The notes under the pieces were generated by a model that was given only the letters and a program-made list of their open reading frames with translations, searched no databases and was not told the DNA's origin. Of a DNA stretch of 64,000 nucleotides, positions 54,307-62,204 are shown in pieces. How positions within the stretch are numbered: position 1 is the first letter of the stretch; each line of letters opens with the position of its first letter. Position numbers and translations under genes: made by a program. Origin of the DNA: JABFRZ01 sp964631945 (GTDB taxonomy: Bacteria; Planctomycetota; UBA1135; GCA-002686595); NCBI GenBank assembly GCA_964631945.1, contig CAZWAY010000013.1:29031-93030 (forward strand). Direction: 5' to 3'.

Positions 54307-55503
54307 ATGCTGTTCCCGTCCTTCCTCGGCCCCCTGCTCGCCGTCTGGCTCGCGCTCGGTCAGGGCGCGGGCGAGCCCGGGCTCGAGCTCGATCCCGAGC
54401 TCTGGCCCGCGAGGCCGAGCGGAGCGAGCGCGTTTCCGGCGTGGTTGGCCGCCGAGGGAGCGCCGGAGCTGCTCGTCACCCGCTCCACGCGCGAGAGCGC
54501 GCGCCTCGAGCTGTGCGGGCTCGTCGACCCGAGTCCACGCACGCTCGCCTCGGGCCCGGGCTGGTTCCTGAACTGGGCCGATTTCCCGGCCGCGGCGCGG
54601 CTCGCCGAGGGCACGGTGCTCGCGGCCTGGCTCGAGCTCTGGCCGGGAGAGCCGCACTCCTACGGGACGCGCTTCACGCTGCTCGCCCCGGACGGCGCGC
54701 GCCGCGGCGACGTCCGTCCGCTCGAAGAGCATCGCGGTCCCGGCGAGCATGGCTTCGTCTCGCTCGCGCCGCTGGACGAGCTGCGCTTCCTGGCCCTGTG
54801 GCTCGACGGGCGCGCGGCCGGCGCGCACGGCGCGGGTGAGACACGCGTGTACGCGCGCACGATCGGCGCCGACGGCACGCTCGGGCCCGAGCAGCTCGTC
54901 GACCCGCGCGCCTGCAGCTGCTGCCCGACGGCGCTGGTGCGGGTCGCGGACGGCACGTTCCTCGCCGCCTGGCGCGACCGTTCGGACGAGGAGCTGCGCG
55001 ACATCGCGCTGGCGCGCTTCGACGGCGAGCGCTGGTCCGGGCCCGAACGCCTGCACGCCGACGGCTGGAAGATCGACGGGTGTCCGGTCAACGGCCCACG
55101 CCTCGCCGCCAGCGCCACGCGCGTGGCCGCGACCTGGTTCACCGGCGCCGACGGCAGCGTGCGCGTCGCGCTGGGGGACGCGCGCGGGCACGGCTTCGGC
55201 GCGCCGTTGCGCGTCGACGACGGCGCGCCCGAGGGACGCGGCGACGCGGCCTTCCTGCCCGACGGATCGCTGCTGGTCGGCTGGATGGAGCACGGGTCCC
55301 GGCGCTCCTCGTGGCGCGTGCGGCGCGTGACGGCCGCCGGCGAGGCGGGTCCCGCGCTGGTCGTGGCCGAGGTGAGCTCCGAGCGCTCGAGCGGCTTCCT
55401 GCGCATGGCCAGCGACGACACGGGCGTGCTGGTCGCCTTCACCCAGACCGAGCCCGAACGCGCGGTGATCGTGCGACGGGTGCGTCTGACCGGGGCGCGC
55501 TAG
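54307..55503 (+). CDS. Exported sialidase-like propeller with a CxCC motif
   Basis: A 398-residue protein. Residues 1-22 form a signal peptide (LFPSFLGPLLAVWLALGQG). The mature part has repeated SxDxG/ArgxWxxx strands typical of a six-bladed propeller, for example FLALWLDGRAAGA, FLAAWRDRSDEELRDIALAR and LLVGWMEHGSRRSSWRVRR. A cysteine cluster DPRACSCCPTALVR sits in the middle; I associate RxCxCCxT with planctomycete exported propellers, and metal or heme binding is conceivable. AGGAG (54297-54301) precedes the ATG. It is divergent from the monooxygenase pair and may share its regulation. Confidence 0.82.
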   Translation: MLFPSFLGPLLAVWLALGQGAGEPGLELDPELWPARPSGASAFPAWLAAEGAPELLVTRSTRESARLELCGLVDPSPRTLASGPGWFLNWADFPAAARLAEGTVLAAWLELWPGEPHSYGTRFTLLAPDGARRGDVRPLEEHRGPGEHGFVSLAPLDELRFLALWLDGRAAGAHGAGETRVYARTIGADGTLGPEQLVDPRACSCCPTALVRVADGTFLAAWRDRSDEELRDIALARFDGERWSGPERLHADGWKIDGCPVNGPRLAASATRVAATWFTGADGSVRVALGDARGHGFGAPLRVDDGAPEGRGDAAFLPDGSLLVGWMEHGSRRSSWRVRRVTAAGEAGPALVVAEVSSERSSGFLRMASDDTGVLVAFTQTEPERAVIVRRVRLTGAR

Positions 55504-55647
55504 ACGACCGGATCGCCGGGCGATGTTCAGGATCGATTGCGAGCGCGTGAAATGTCACGCGGCACGCGTTCCTACCGCGCTCGCGACCGAGTTGCTAGAA
55601 CTCGACCTCGCCGTCCGCCTCTACCGGAGAACCCGAGGAGCGCTGCC

Positions 55648-57519
55648 ATGCCCGAGCCCCGCCGCCTGCGCGTGTTGTGCATCCATGGAGTCGGTAAGCA
55701 CCCCGCCGGTGGAGCCTGGGAAGGCGAGTGGCGCACGACGGTCCAGAAGGCCCTGCGCGACGTGGGCAGCCAGCGCGAGCCCGAGCTGCGCTTCGTCCAC
55801 TACGACGACCTGTTCGAGAAGTACGCGCTGACCTTCTTCGGCACGCTCGAGGCCGTGGCCAAGCTGGTCGGCAGCGGGATCGCCGCGCCCTTCCGCGGAC
55901 GCGGCCTGGCGCGCGGCAGCTTCGGCAGCGGCGTCAAGTGGAGCGCCGGGATGGTGGTCAAGTGGGTCGAGGACGCGCGCTTCCGGCGCGAGACGCGCGC
56001 GCGCGTGCTCGAACGCCTGCGGCGCTTCGGGCCCGAGGACCCGACGCCGCCCGACCTGGTGCTGGCCCACAGCCTGGGCTCGCTGGTGCTGTACGACACC
56101 CTGACCGCGACGCTCGGGCTCGAGCTGCCCGCCACCCAGATCGTCACGCTGGGCTCGCAGATCGCGAATCCCTTCGTGTCGGGGCAGTTCCTGGCGGGAC
56201 GCGTGAAGCCGCTCGAGAACATCGAGCGCTGGTACCACCTCTACAACCCCGAGGACGACGTGTTCACCGCCCAGATCCGGCTGGAGCACGCGCGCTTCGA
56301 GCAGGTCGTGACGCCCTTCGACGAGCCGGGCATCGCCGATCATTCGGCCCCGCGCTACCTCGGGCACGCGGAGACCGAGAACCACCTGTGGAGCAATCTC
56401 GCGATCGCCGCGGCCGCGCCGCGCCTCTACAAGAGCCGCCACGCGCCGGCCGTGCGCGAGCACGAGCGTGCGCCACGCCGCCGCGCGCTGCTGGTGGGCA
56501 TCAACGAGTACCCCGATCCGGGCGACCTGCTCGAGGGCTGCGTCAACGACGTGTTCCTGATGAGCTCGCTGCTGCAGGAATCGGGCTTCGCGGCCGAGGA
56601 CATCCGCGTGGTGCTGGACCGCCGCGCCACCGCGCAGGGCATCCGTGAGCGGCTCGAATGGCTGCTCGAGGGCCTGACGCAGGAGCAGGTCGACGCCGGC
56701 CGCGCGCGCGGCGAGCCGGTCGAGCGCGTGCTCTACTACAGCGGCCACGGCGCGCAGCTCCCGACCTACGGCGCGGGCGACAGGGTCGACCAGATGGACG
56801 AGACGCTCGTGCCCTACGACTTCGACTGGTCGGTCGAGCGCGCCATCACCGACGATTCGCTGCACGAGCTCTACAGCCAGCTGCCCTACGGCCTGCGCTT
56901 CCTGGCGCTGTTCGACTGCTGCCACTCGGGCGGCCTGACGCGCGACGGCGGCCCGCGCGTGCGCGGCCTGAATCCGCCCGACGACGTGCGCCACCGCGCG
57001 TTGCGCTGGGACGCCGGGCTCGAGATGTGGAAGGAGCGCGACCTGACCCCGAAGGACAAGGCTTTCCAGAAGTGGGCCCAGCGCGGTCGCCCGACCACGA
57101 TGACCTCGCGCATCGGCCACGCGATGGCGCTGCGCCAGCTGCCGACGGCGGCCTTCAACCGGCGCCGCAAGGAGCTCGGCCACCACGGGCCCTACATGCC
57201 GCTCCTCCTGTACGCCTGCCGCGAGGACGAGGTCGCGCTCGAGTACCGCCACGGCGCCGTGTCGCACGGGGCCTTCACCTACTCGCTGGCCAAGAACGTG
57301 CGTGCGCGCCGCAAGGAGCTGGCGCTCGCCGCCCGCCGCCGCTCGGCCCCGGTGAGCTTCGAGCAGCTCGTGCGCACCGTGGGCTCCGACCTGCAGGAGC
57401 TCGGCTACGACCAGCACCCGCAGATCGCCGGCCCGGTCGTGGCGCGCAAGGACCAGGTGCCGTTCCTCGGGCTGCCCGAGGCCGGCGCGCGGCGCCGGCC
57501 GGCGCGCCGCAAGGCCTGA
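55648..57519 (+). CDS. Alpha/beta hydrolase fused to a metacaspase (peptidase C14)
   Basis: A 623-residue cytosolic protein without signal peptide. Residues 1-270 form an alpha/beta hydrolase of the lipase/esterase type: LRVLCIHGVGKHP (oxyanion region), the nucleophile elbow LAHSLGSLVLYD (Ser142) and LGHAETENHLWS as candidate histidine. Residues 285-600 form a caspase-like domain: RRALLVGINEYPDPGDLLEG, VLYYSGHGAQ (His367) and FLALFDCCHSGGLTR (Cys425), all catalytic positions kept. RBS GAGGAG lies at 55634-55640. Metacaspases take part in programmed death and antiviral defence; a fused hydrolase suggests a protease-activated or protease-controlled effector. I do not know this architecture as a described system. 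Confidence 0.88.
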   Translation: MPEPRRLRVLCIHGVGKHPAGGAWEGEWRTTVQKALRDVGSQREPELRFVHYDDLFEKYALTFFGTLEAVAKLVGSGIAAPFRGRGLARGSFGSGVKWSAGMVVKWVEDARFRRETRARVLERLRRFGPEDPTPPDLVLAHSLGSLVLYDTLTATLGLELPATQIVTLGSQIANPFVSGQFLAGRVKPLENIERWYHLYNPEDDVFTAQIRLEHARFEQVVTPFDEPGIADHSAPRYLGHAETENHLWSNLAIAAAAPRLYKSRHAPAVREHERAPRRRALLVGINEYPDPGDLLEGCVNDVFLMSSLLQESGFAAEDIRVVLDRRATAQGIRERLEWLLEGLTQEQVDAGRARGEPVERVLYYSGHGAQLPTYGAGDRVDQMDETLVPYDFDWSVERAITDDSLHELYSQLPYGLRFLALFDCCHSGGLTRDGGPRVRGLNPPDDVRHRALRWDAGLEMWKERDLTPKDKAFQKWAQRGRPTTMTSRIGHAMALRQLPTAAFNRRRKELGHHGPYMPLLLYACREDEVALEYRHGAVSHGAFTYSLAKNVRARRKELALAARRRSAPVSFEQLVRTVGSDLQELGYDQHPQIAGPVVARKDQVPFLGLPEAGARRRPARRKA

Positions 57520-57583
57520 CGGCGGCCGGCGCGCGCGACGCGCCTACGAACAGGAGCGAAGATCCGCGCCCGCGCGGCCTTCC

Positions 57584-57589
57584 TAGGGT
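57584..57589 (+). promoter_or_regulatory. Candidate -10 box giving a leaderless transcript
   Basis: TAGGGT ends seven bases before the ATG at 57596, so transcription would begin at the start codon itself. No ribosome site is visible otherwise. This is a pattern observation without a supporting -35 element. Confidence 0.2.
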
Positions 57590-57595
57590 GCGGGG

Positions 57596-59182
57596 ATGAC
57601 GCGCACGCACCCGGTCACGCTCTTCACGCTGCTCCTGGGCTCCGCCCTCACCGCCGCTTGCGCCGTCCCGGCCGAGTCCGCGAGCGGAATTCCCGAGCCG
57701 CTCGTCGCCGCCGACGGCGAGCAGAAGCTCGCGCGCGGTCAGGAGCTGTACGAGCTGCACTGCACCGTCTGTCACGGCGTCACCGGCCGCGGCGATGGCG
57801 AGGCCGCGCGCTTCCTCTTCCCGCCGGCACGACGCTTCGACACGGGTCGCTTCCGCCTGGTGAGCTCGCAGAACGGCGCGCCCTTCGATCGCGACCTGGT
57901 GGCGACGCTGCGGCGTGGCGTACCGGGCTCGGCCATGCCGAGCTGGGGCTGGCTCGCGGAGCCGGACCTGTGGGCCCTGGCGACGTACGTGCGCTTCCTG
58001 GCGGTCGAGGGCCTGCGCCAGGACATGCTGGACGAGGCGCGCCGCGCCGACGATCCCTTGCTGCTGGCGGATTCCGAGCGCATCGCGCACGCGCGCCTGA
58101 CGCCGGACCGGGCCCAGACCGTCGCGCTCGCGCTCCCGGCCAGCCCGACGGCGCTCGCGCGCGGCAAGGACGTGTTCCTGCAGCAGTGCGCCCAGTGCCA
58201 CGCGGCCGACGGCACCGGCGAGCCCGAGCCGCGGCCGGACGAGGACCAGACCCTGAACTGGGCGCGCGACTTCACCGCCGGCTTCCTGAAGGGCGGTGAC
58301 TCGGCGCGTGAACTCACCTACCGCATCCGCGCTGGCATGCCCGGCACCGCCATGCCACCCACCCGGCTCGCGCCGGACGACGAGGCGGCCCTGGTGGCCT
58401 ACGTGCGCAGCCTGATCCCGGAGGGCACCTCCGATCGCTTCGTCCATCGGCGCGAAACGCTGCGGGCCCTGCGCATCGGACGCGCGCCGCTCGCGCCGGA
58501 CGACCCGGCCTGGGCGGCGGCGGAGGAGATCTCGGTGGTGCTGGCGCCGCTGTGGTGGAACCCGGCGGCGGTGCACGAGGCTCGACTCGCCGCGCTGCAC
58601 GACGGCCAGGACCTCGCGCTGCGCCTCTCCTGGGAGGACGAGAGTGGAGTCGTGCGCGTCTTCTCGGAGGCCAGCTCGGTCGATGCGGCCGCGCTGCAGC
58701 TCTCGGCCGCGGCGCAGCCGGCGCTGTTCGGCATGGGCTCGGCGAGCTCACCCACGAACCTCTGGCACTGGCAAGCCCTACGCTTCGAGGACGTGGCCGG
58801 CGCGCTCGACCTGGCCGAGCTCGTGCCCCATGCGCTGCACCCGAATCGGACCGAGGGCGCGCGCCCCGACGTGCCGCTCTACCAGCGCCTGCTCGGCGCC
58901 ATCCAGCCTTCCGACCAGGTGGACCGCATCACCGTCGCGGGCGTCGAGACGATCGCCGCGGCCCCGCGTGTCGCGGGCGAGGTGCGCGCCAACGCGCGCT
59001 GGCGGGAGGGCACCTGGAGCGTCGTCTTCCAGCGCCCCTTGCGCCCCTCCGGCGAGGGCCAGCTCAGCTTCGTCCTGGGCCAACCCCTGCAGGTCGCCTG
59101 CGCGGTCTGGAACGGCGCCGCGGGCGACGGCGGCGCGCGCAAGTCGATCTCGATCTGGCAGGAGCTGGTGCTGGAGCGCTAG
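57596..59182 (+). CDS. Di-heme cytochrome c with ethylbenzene-dehydrogenase-like domain
   Basis: A 528-residue exported protein with a possible lipobox (SALTAAC at residues 16-22). Two cytochrome c domains bear CTVCHG (about residue 60) and CAQCHAADG (about residue 201); each has a downstream methionine candidate (GSAMPSWG and GTAMPPTR). The C-terminal 250 residues resemble the heme-binding gamma subunit of ethylbenzene/DMSO dehydrogenases (ISVVLAPLWW, LRLSWEDESG and VWNGAAGDGGARKSISIW). It is probably a periplasmic electron carrier that links a molybdoenzyme or quinol oxidation to a terminal acceptor. The partner enzyme is not in the window. It ends convergently with the DUF1501 gene. Confidence 0.85.
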   Translation: MTRTHPVTLFTLLLGSALTAACAVPAESASGIPEPLVAADGEQKLARGQELYELHCTVCHGVTGRGDGEAARFLFPPARRFDTGRFRLVSSQNGAPFDRDLVATLRRGVPGSAMPSWGWLAEPDLWALATYVRFLAVEGLRQDMLDEARRADDPLLLADSERIAHARLTPDRAQTVALALPASPTALARGKDVFLQQCAQCHAADGTGEPEPRPDEDQTLNWARDFTAGFLKGGDSARELTYRIRAGMPGTAMPPTRLAPDDEAALVAYVRSLIPEGTSDRFVHRRETLRALRIGRAPLAPDDPAWAAAEEISVVLAPLWWNPAAVHEARLAALHDGQDLALRLSWEDESGVVRVFSEASSVDAAALQLSAAAQPALFGMGSASSPTNLWHWQALRFEDVAGALDLAELVPHALHPNRTEGARPDVPLYQRLLGAIQPSDQVDRITVAGVETIAAAPRVAGEVRANARWREGTWSVVFQRPLRPSGEGQLSFVLGQPLQVACAVWNGAAGDGGARKSISIWQELVLER

Positions 59183-59221
59183 CGCCGCGTCAGACCCGCG
59201 CTGGACGCCATCCAGCCGCCT

Positions 59222-60460
59222 TCAACTGCGCACGAACTCGAGCGGCGCGAAGCCCGGGCCGAGCACGCTGGCCGGGTCGAGGCCGAGGGCGTGCACGAGG
59301 CAGGTCGCGTAGAGCCGCCGGAAGTCCGTGGTGAAGGCCAGGTCGCCGTCGTCGAGACGGTCGAGCGCGGGCGGCGTGCCGTACAGGCCGCCCTGGACGC
59401 GCGGGCCGAGCGCGAGCGCGAGGCCGGCGGCGCCGTGGTCGGTGCCGCCCGAGGCGTTCTCCCCGACGCGCCGGCCGAACTCGGAGAAGCACAGCACGAG
59501 CGTCTCGCGCCCGGCGTCGCTCTGCGCCAGGTCCGCGGCGAAGGCCGCCAGCGCGCCGTCGAGATCGCTCATCAGGCGCGTGTGCCGGCCGCGCTGGTCG
59601 CGGTGCGTGTCGAAGCCGTCGAGCTCGAGCGAGCACACGCGCACGCCTTGCTCGGCGTGGATCAGCGCGGCGCAGCTCGCCAGGTCGCGCGCGAAGGCGC
59701 TGGAGGGGTAGCGCAGCGCGCCATGCCGTCCGGAGCGCGTCTCGGCCCGTTCCAGTGCGTCTCGCAGGCGCGCGGTCGATTCCTGGGCGTCGAGCCAGCG
59801 CGCGCGCACGAGGGCCAGCGTGGCGCTCTCACCCTGCGTGTCCATGCCGGGCGTGTCCATGCCGGGCGTGTCCTGCTCCAGCGCCCGCGCCGCGTCCAGC
59901 GCCTGCGAGTGCGTGGGGTCGGCGGCGCGCAGGAGCCGCGGCGTGAGGCACAGCGGCGCGCGCTTGGCCGAGTACAGCGAGAACGGCGGGCGCGGCCCGA
60001 GATGGATGGCGGCGTGCGGCGGCAGATCGCTGAGGCGTTCGAGCGCGCGCCCGATCCAGCCCGCGCCCAGGCCACGGCCGCGCGGGTCGGCCGCGTGCCA
60101 CATGTCCATCGAGCGGAAGTGCGAGCGGTTGGGCTCGGGGTAGCCGACGCCCTCGACCAGCGCCAGGCCGCCCGCGCCGAACAGCTCGCGCAGGCGCGTG
60201 AGCTCGGGGTGCAGCCCGACGCGCGCGTCCAGGCGCAGCACGTCCTTCTCGGTGAAGCGCGTGTCCTCCCGCGCGCGCGCGTAGGCGTCGTCCGAGTACG
60301 GCACGAGCATCGACAGCCCGTCGTGCCCGCCGGTGAACTGGACCAGCACCAAGGTCCGCGCCGGCGTCGCGCGGCCGCGCGCAGCCAGGGGCCGGGCGAG
60401 CGCCGTGAGCCCGCCCAGGCCCGCGAGCACGAACAGCCGGCGGTCGATGCGCGTGTCCAT
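59222..60460 (-). CDS. DUF1501 exported protein
   Basis: A 412-residue member of DUF1501, a sulfatase/alkaline-phosphatase-like fold common in Planctomycetes. It has an N-terminal Tat-like signal (DRRLFVLAGLGGLTALARP) and the conserved FTGGHDGLSMLVPY, PNRSHFRSMDMWH, LDGFDTHRDQ, LCFSEFGRRVGEN and GGTDHGAAG blocks, which hold the putative metal ligands. A short tandem repeat of 15 bases lies near residue 200. It starts 11 bases after the DUF1800 stop, so the two form a pair, as in other genomes. Function is unknown; export of both is likely. Confidence 0.92.
   Translation of the reverse strand: MDTRIDRRLFVLAGLGGLTALARPLAARGRATPARTLVLVQFTGGHDGLSMLVPYSDDAYARAREDTRFTEKDVLRLDARVGLHPELTRLRELFGAGGLALVEGVGYPEPNRSHFRSMDMWHAADPRGRGLGAGWIGRALERLSDLPPHAAIHLGPRPPFSLYSAKRAPLCLTPRLLRAADPTHSQALDAARALEQDTPGMDTPGMDTQGESATLALVRARWLDAQESTARLRDALERAETRSGRHGALRYPSSAFARDLASCAALIHAEQGVRVCSLELDGFDTHRDQRGRHTRLMSDLDGALAAFAADLAQSDAGRETLVLCFSEFGRRVGENASGGTDHGAAGLALALGPRVQGGLYGTPPALDRLDDGDLAFTTDFRRLYATCLVHALGLDPASVLGPGFAPLEFVRS
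59836..59873. repeat. 15-base tandem repeat inside the DUF1501 gene
   Basis: GCGTGTCCATGCCGG occurs twice in full (59836-59850 and 59851-59865) followed by eight bases of a third copy. It encodes DTPGM repeats in the protein and keeps the frame. Confidence 0.9.
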
Positions 60461-60471
60461 GGCAGTCGAGG

Positions 60472-62109
60472 TCAGTCGAGCTGCGCCTCGGGCAGCGCCA
60501 GGATGCCGTGCGCGAGCTCGCGCAGGAGCGGCTCGCACAGCTCGGGTCGCTCCGGCCACGGCTGCTGGCCGAGCTCCAGCTCGACGCGCGCCTGCAGCAG
60601 GCGCTGCTCGACGCCGTGCACGAGCTCGGGCGGAGCCGGAATGGCGAGCAGCTCCTCCAGCAGTGCACGCGCCAGCTCGGCCTCGCTGCTCGCGCCGGAA
60701 CGCGCCAGGCGCGCCGTCAGGTTCAGCTGCGGGCGCAGCTCGAGCTTGGCCAGCGCGCGCAGCTCGGCCGGCACGCGGCGCGGCACGGGCGCGGGCTTCG
60801 CCATCGCGCCTTCGCCCGGGGCGTCATCCGTGTCCGGGCCCTCGGCGGCGCGGCGGCCGGCCACCAGGTCGCGCCCGCGCACGCGGCCGAGAAGCATGCC
60901 CGCGAGCTCGCCGCGCAGCAGCAAACTCCCGCCCGTGGCCCAGGTCTCGCCGCCCTCCCAGCCGCGCACGCTGGGCGGGAAGAAGAGCCGCTGGCCGAGC
61001 AACGCCGCGCCCGACACCAGCACGCGCGGCGCCGGCGCGAGTCCGAGCCGCCGTGCGCTGCCCACCAGGTAGTCGAGCGGGCTCGCCACGCGCGCGCCGA
61101 GCTCCTCCGCGGCGTAGAACTCGGGATCGAGGAACAGGCGCCGCAGGAAGGCGTCGATGCGCCAGTCGGACTCGCGCAGGAAGGCGGCGTACGACTCCAG
61201 ACGCTCGGGCGTCGGCTCGCGACCCTCGAAGTTGCCGAGCAGCGCGCGCGCCAGGTGCCGCGCGCAGGCCGGCTGAGCCAGCAGGATGTCGAGCACGTCG
61301 TCGCCGTCGAGCTTGCCCTCGACGCCGAGCACGCGCTTCTTGCCCTTGTCGTGGCGCGCGGGATCGAAGTGGAAGCGCCCGTTGCGCTGGCCCCAGCCGG
61401 TGAAGGCGCGCGCAACCTCGCGCACGTCGCGCTCGGAGTAGTTCCCCTCGCCCAGCGTGTACAGCTCGAGCAGCTCGCGCGCGAAGTTCTCGTTCGGGTG
61501 CGCCTTCTTGCTGGAGGCGTTGTCGAGGTAGACCAGCATGGCCGGGTCGCGCGCGATGCCGTGCAGCAGGGAACGGAAGCTCCCCAATCCGTGGCGCCGG
61601 AAGAGCTGGTTCTGCTGGATCATCTCGTAGGAGCTGTGCACGGCCTCCATCGAGCTCGTGAAGTGCCCGTGCCAGAACAGCACCATGCGCTCGCGCAGCG
61701 GCTGGTCGCCGGCGAGCATGCGCGCGATCCACCAGTCGAGGAAGTCGTCGGTCTGCGCGCGGTCCTCGCGACGCAGCTCGTCCATGCGCGCGTCGCGCTC
61801 GGCCTCGGGCAGGCTGCGCACGTAGCGCCCGAGGTCGCCGTCGGCGCGCTTGCGGGCGTAGAAGGGCTCTTCGATCCAGTTGTCGACCTCGAGCAGCGCG
61901 TCCACCTGACGCTCGGGCCCGAGTGCCACCGACGCCGCGATCGTGGCGCCGTTGGCGCCGAAACCGGCGCGGTTCCAGAGGTGCTCGGCGCGGCGCGCGT
62001 CCCAGCTCGCGAGCGCCTCCACGGGCGCCCGGGCGGCCGCGGACTCCTGGGCCAGGGGCCCCGCGGGACCCGCGAGGAGCGACAGGAGGACGAGGGTGCG
62101 CGGGATCAT
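60472..62109 (-). CDS. DUF1800 exported protein
   Basis: A 545-residue member of DUF1800. A signal peptide (MIPRTLVLLSLLAGPAGPLA) is followed by the family blocks HLWNRAGFGANG, RMVLFWHGHFTSSMEAV, RNGLGSF-like RRHGLGSFRSLLHGIARDPA, NENFARELLELYTLGEGNYS and FTGWGQRNG. It lies directly upstream of DUF1501 with an 11-base gap. The pair is widespread in Planctomycetes and is thought to be part of an exported machinery of unknown role. The C-terminal third is more variable and Arg/Leu-rich. Confidence 0.92.
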   Translation of the reverse strand: MIPRTLVLLSLLAGPAGPLAQESAAARAPVEALASWDARRAEHLWNRAGFGANGATIAASVALGPERQVDALLEVDNWIEEPFYARKRADGDLGRYVRSLPEAERDARMDELRREDRAQTDDFLDWWIARMLAGDQPLRERMVLFWHGHFTSSMEAVHSSYEMIQQNQLFRRHGLGSFRSLLHGIARDPAMLVYLDNASSKKAHPNENFARELLELYTLGEGNYSERDVREVARAFTGWGQRNGRFHFDPARHDKGKKRVLGVEGKLDGDDVLDILLAQPACARHLARALLGNFEGREPTPERLESYAAFLRESDWRIDAFLRRLFLDPEFYAAEELGARVASPLDYLVGSARRLGLAPAPRVLVSGAALLGQRLFFPPSVRGWEGGETWATGGSLLLRGELAGMLLGRVRGRDLVAGRRAAEGPDTDDAPGEGAMAKPAPVPRRVPAELRALAKLELRPQLNLTARLARSGASSEAELARALLEELLAIPAPPELVHGVEQRLLQARVELELGQQPWPERPELCEPLLRELAHGILALPEAQLD

Positions 62110-62204
62110 GTCGGCATTCCAACCCGGCTCGCGCGTCCTGGTTCCGGGCGCACCGAGCTCGACTCGCTACCATTCCGCCCCTTCGGCTTTCCCGCAAGCC
62201 CCCC

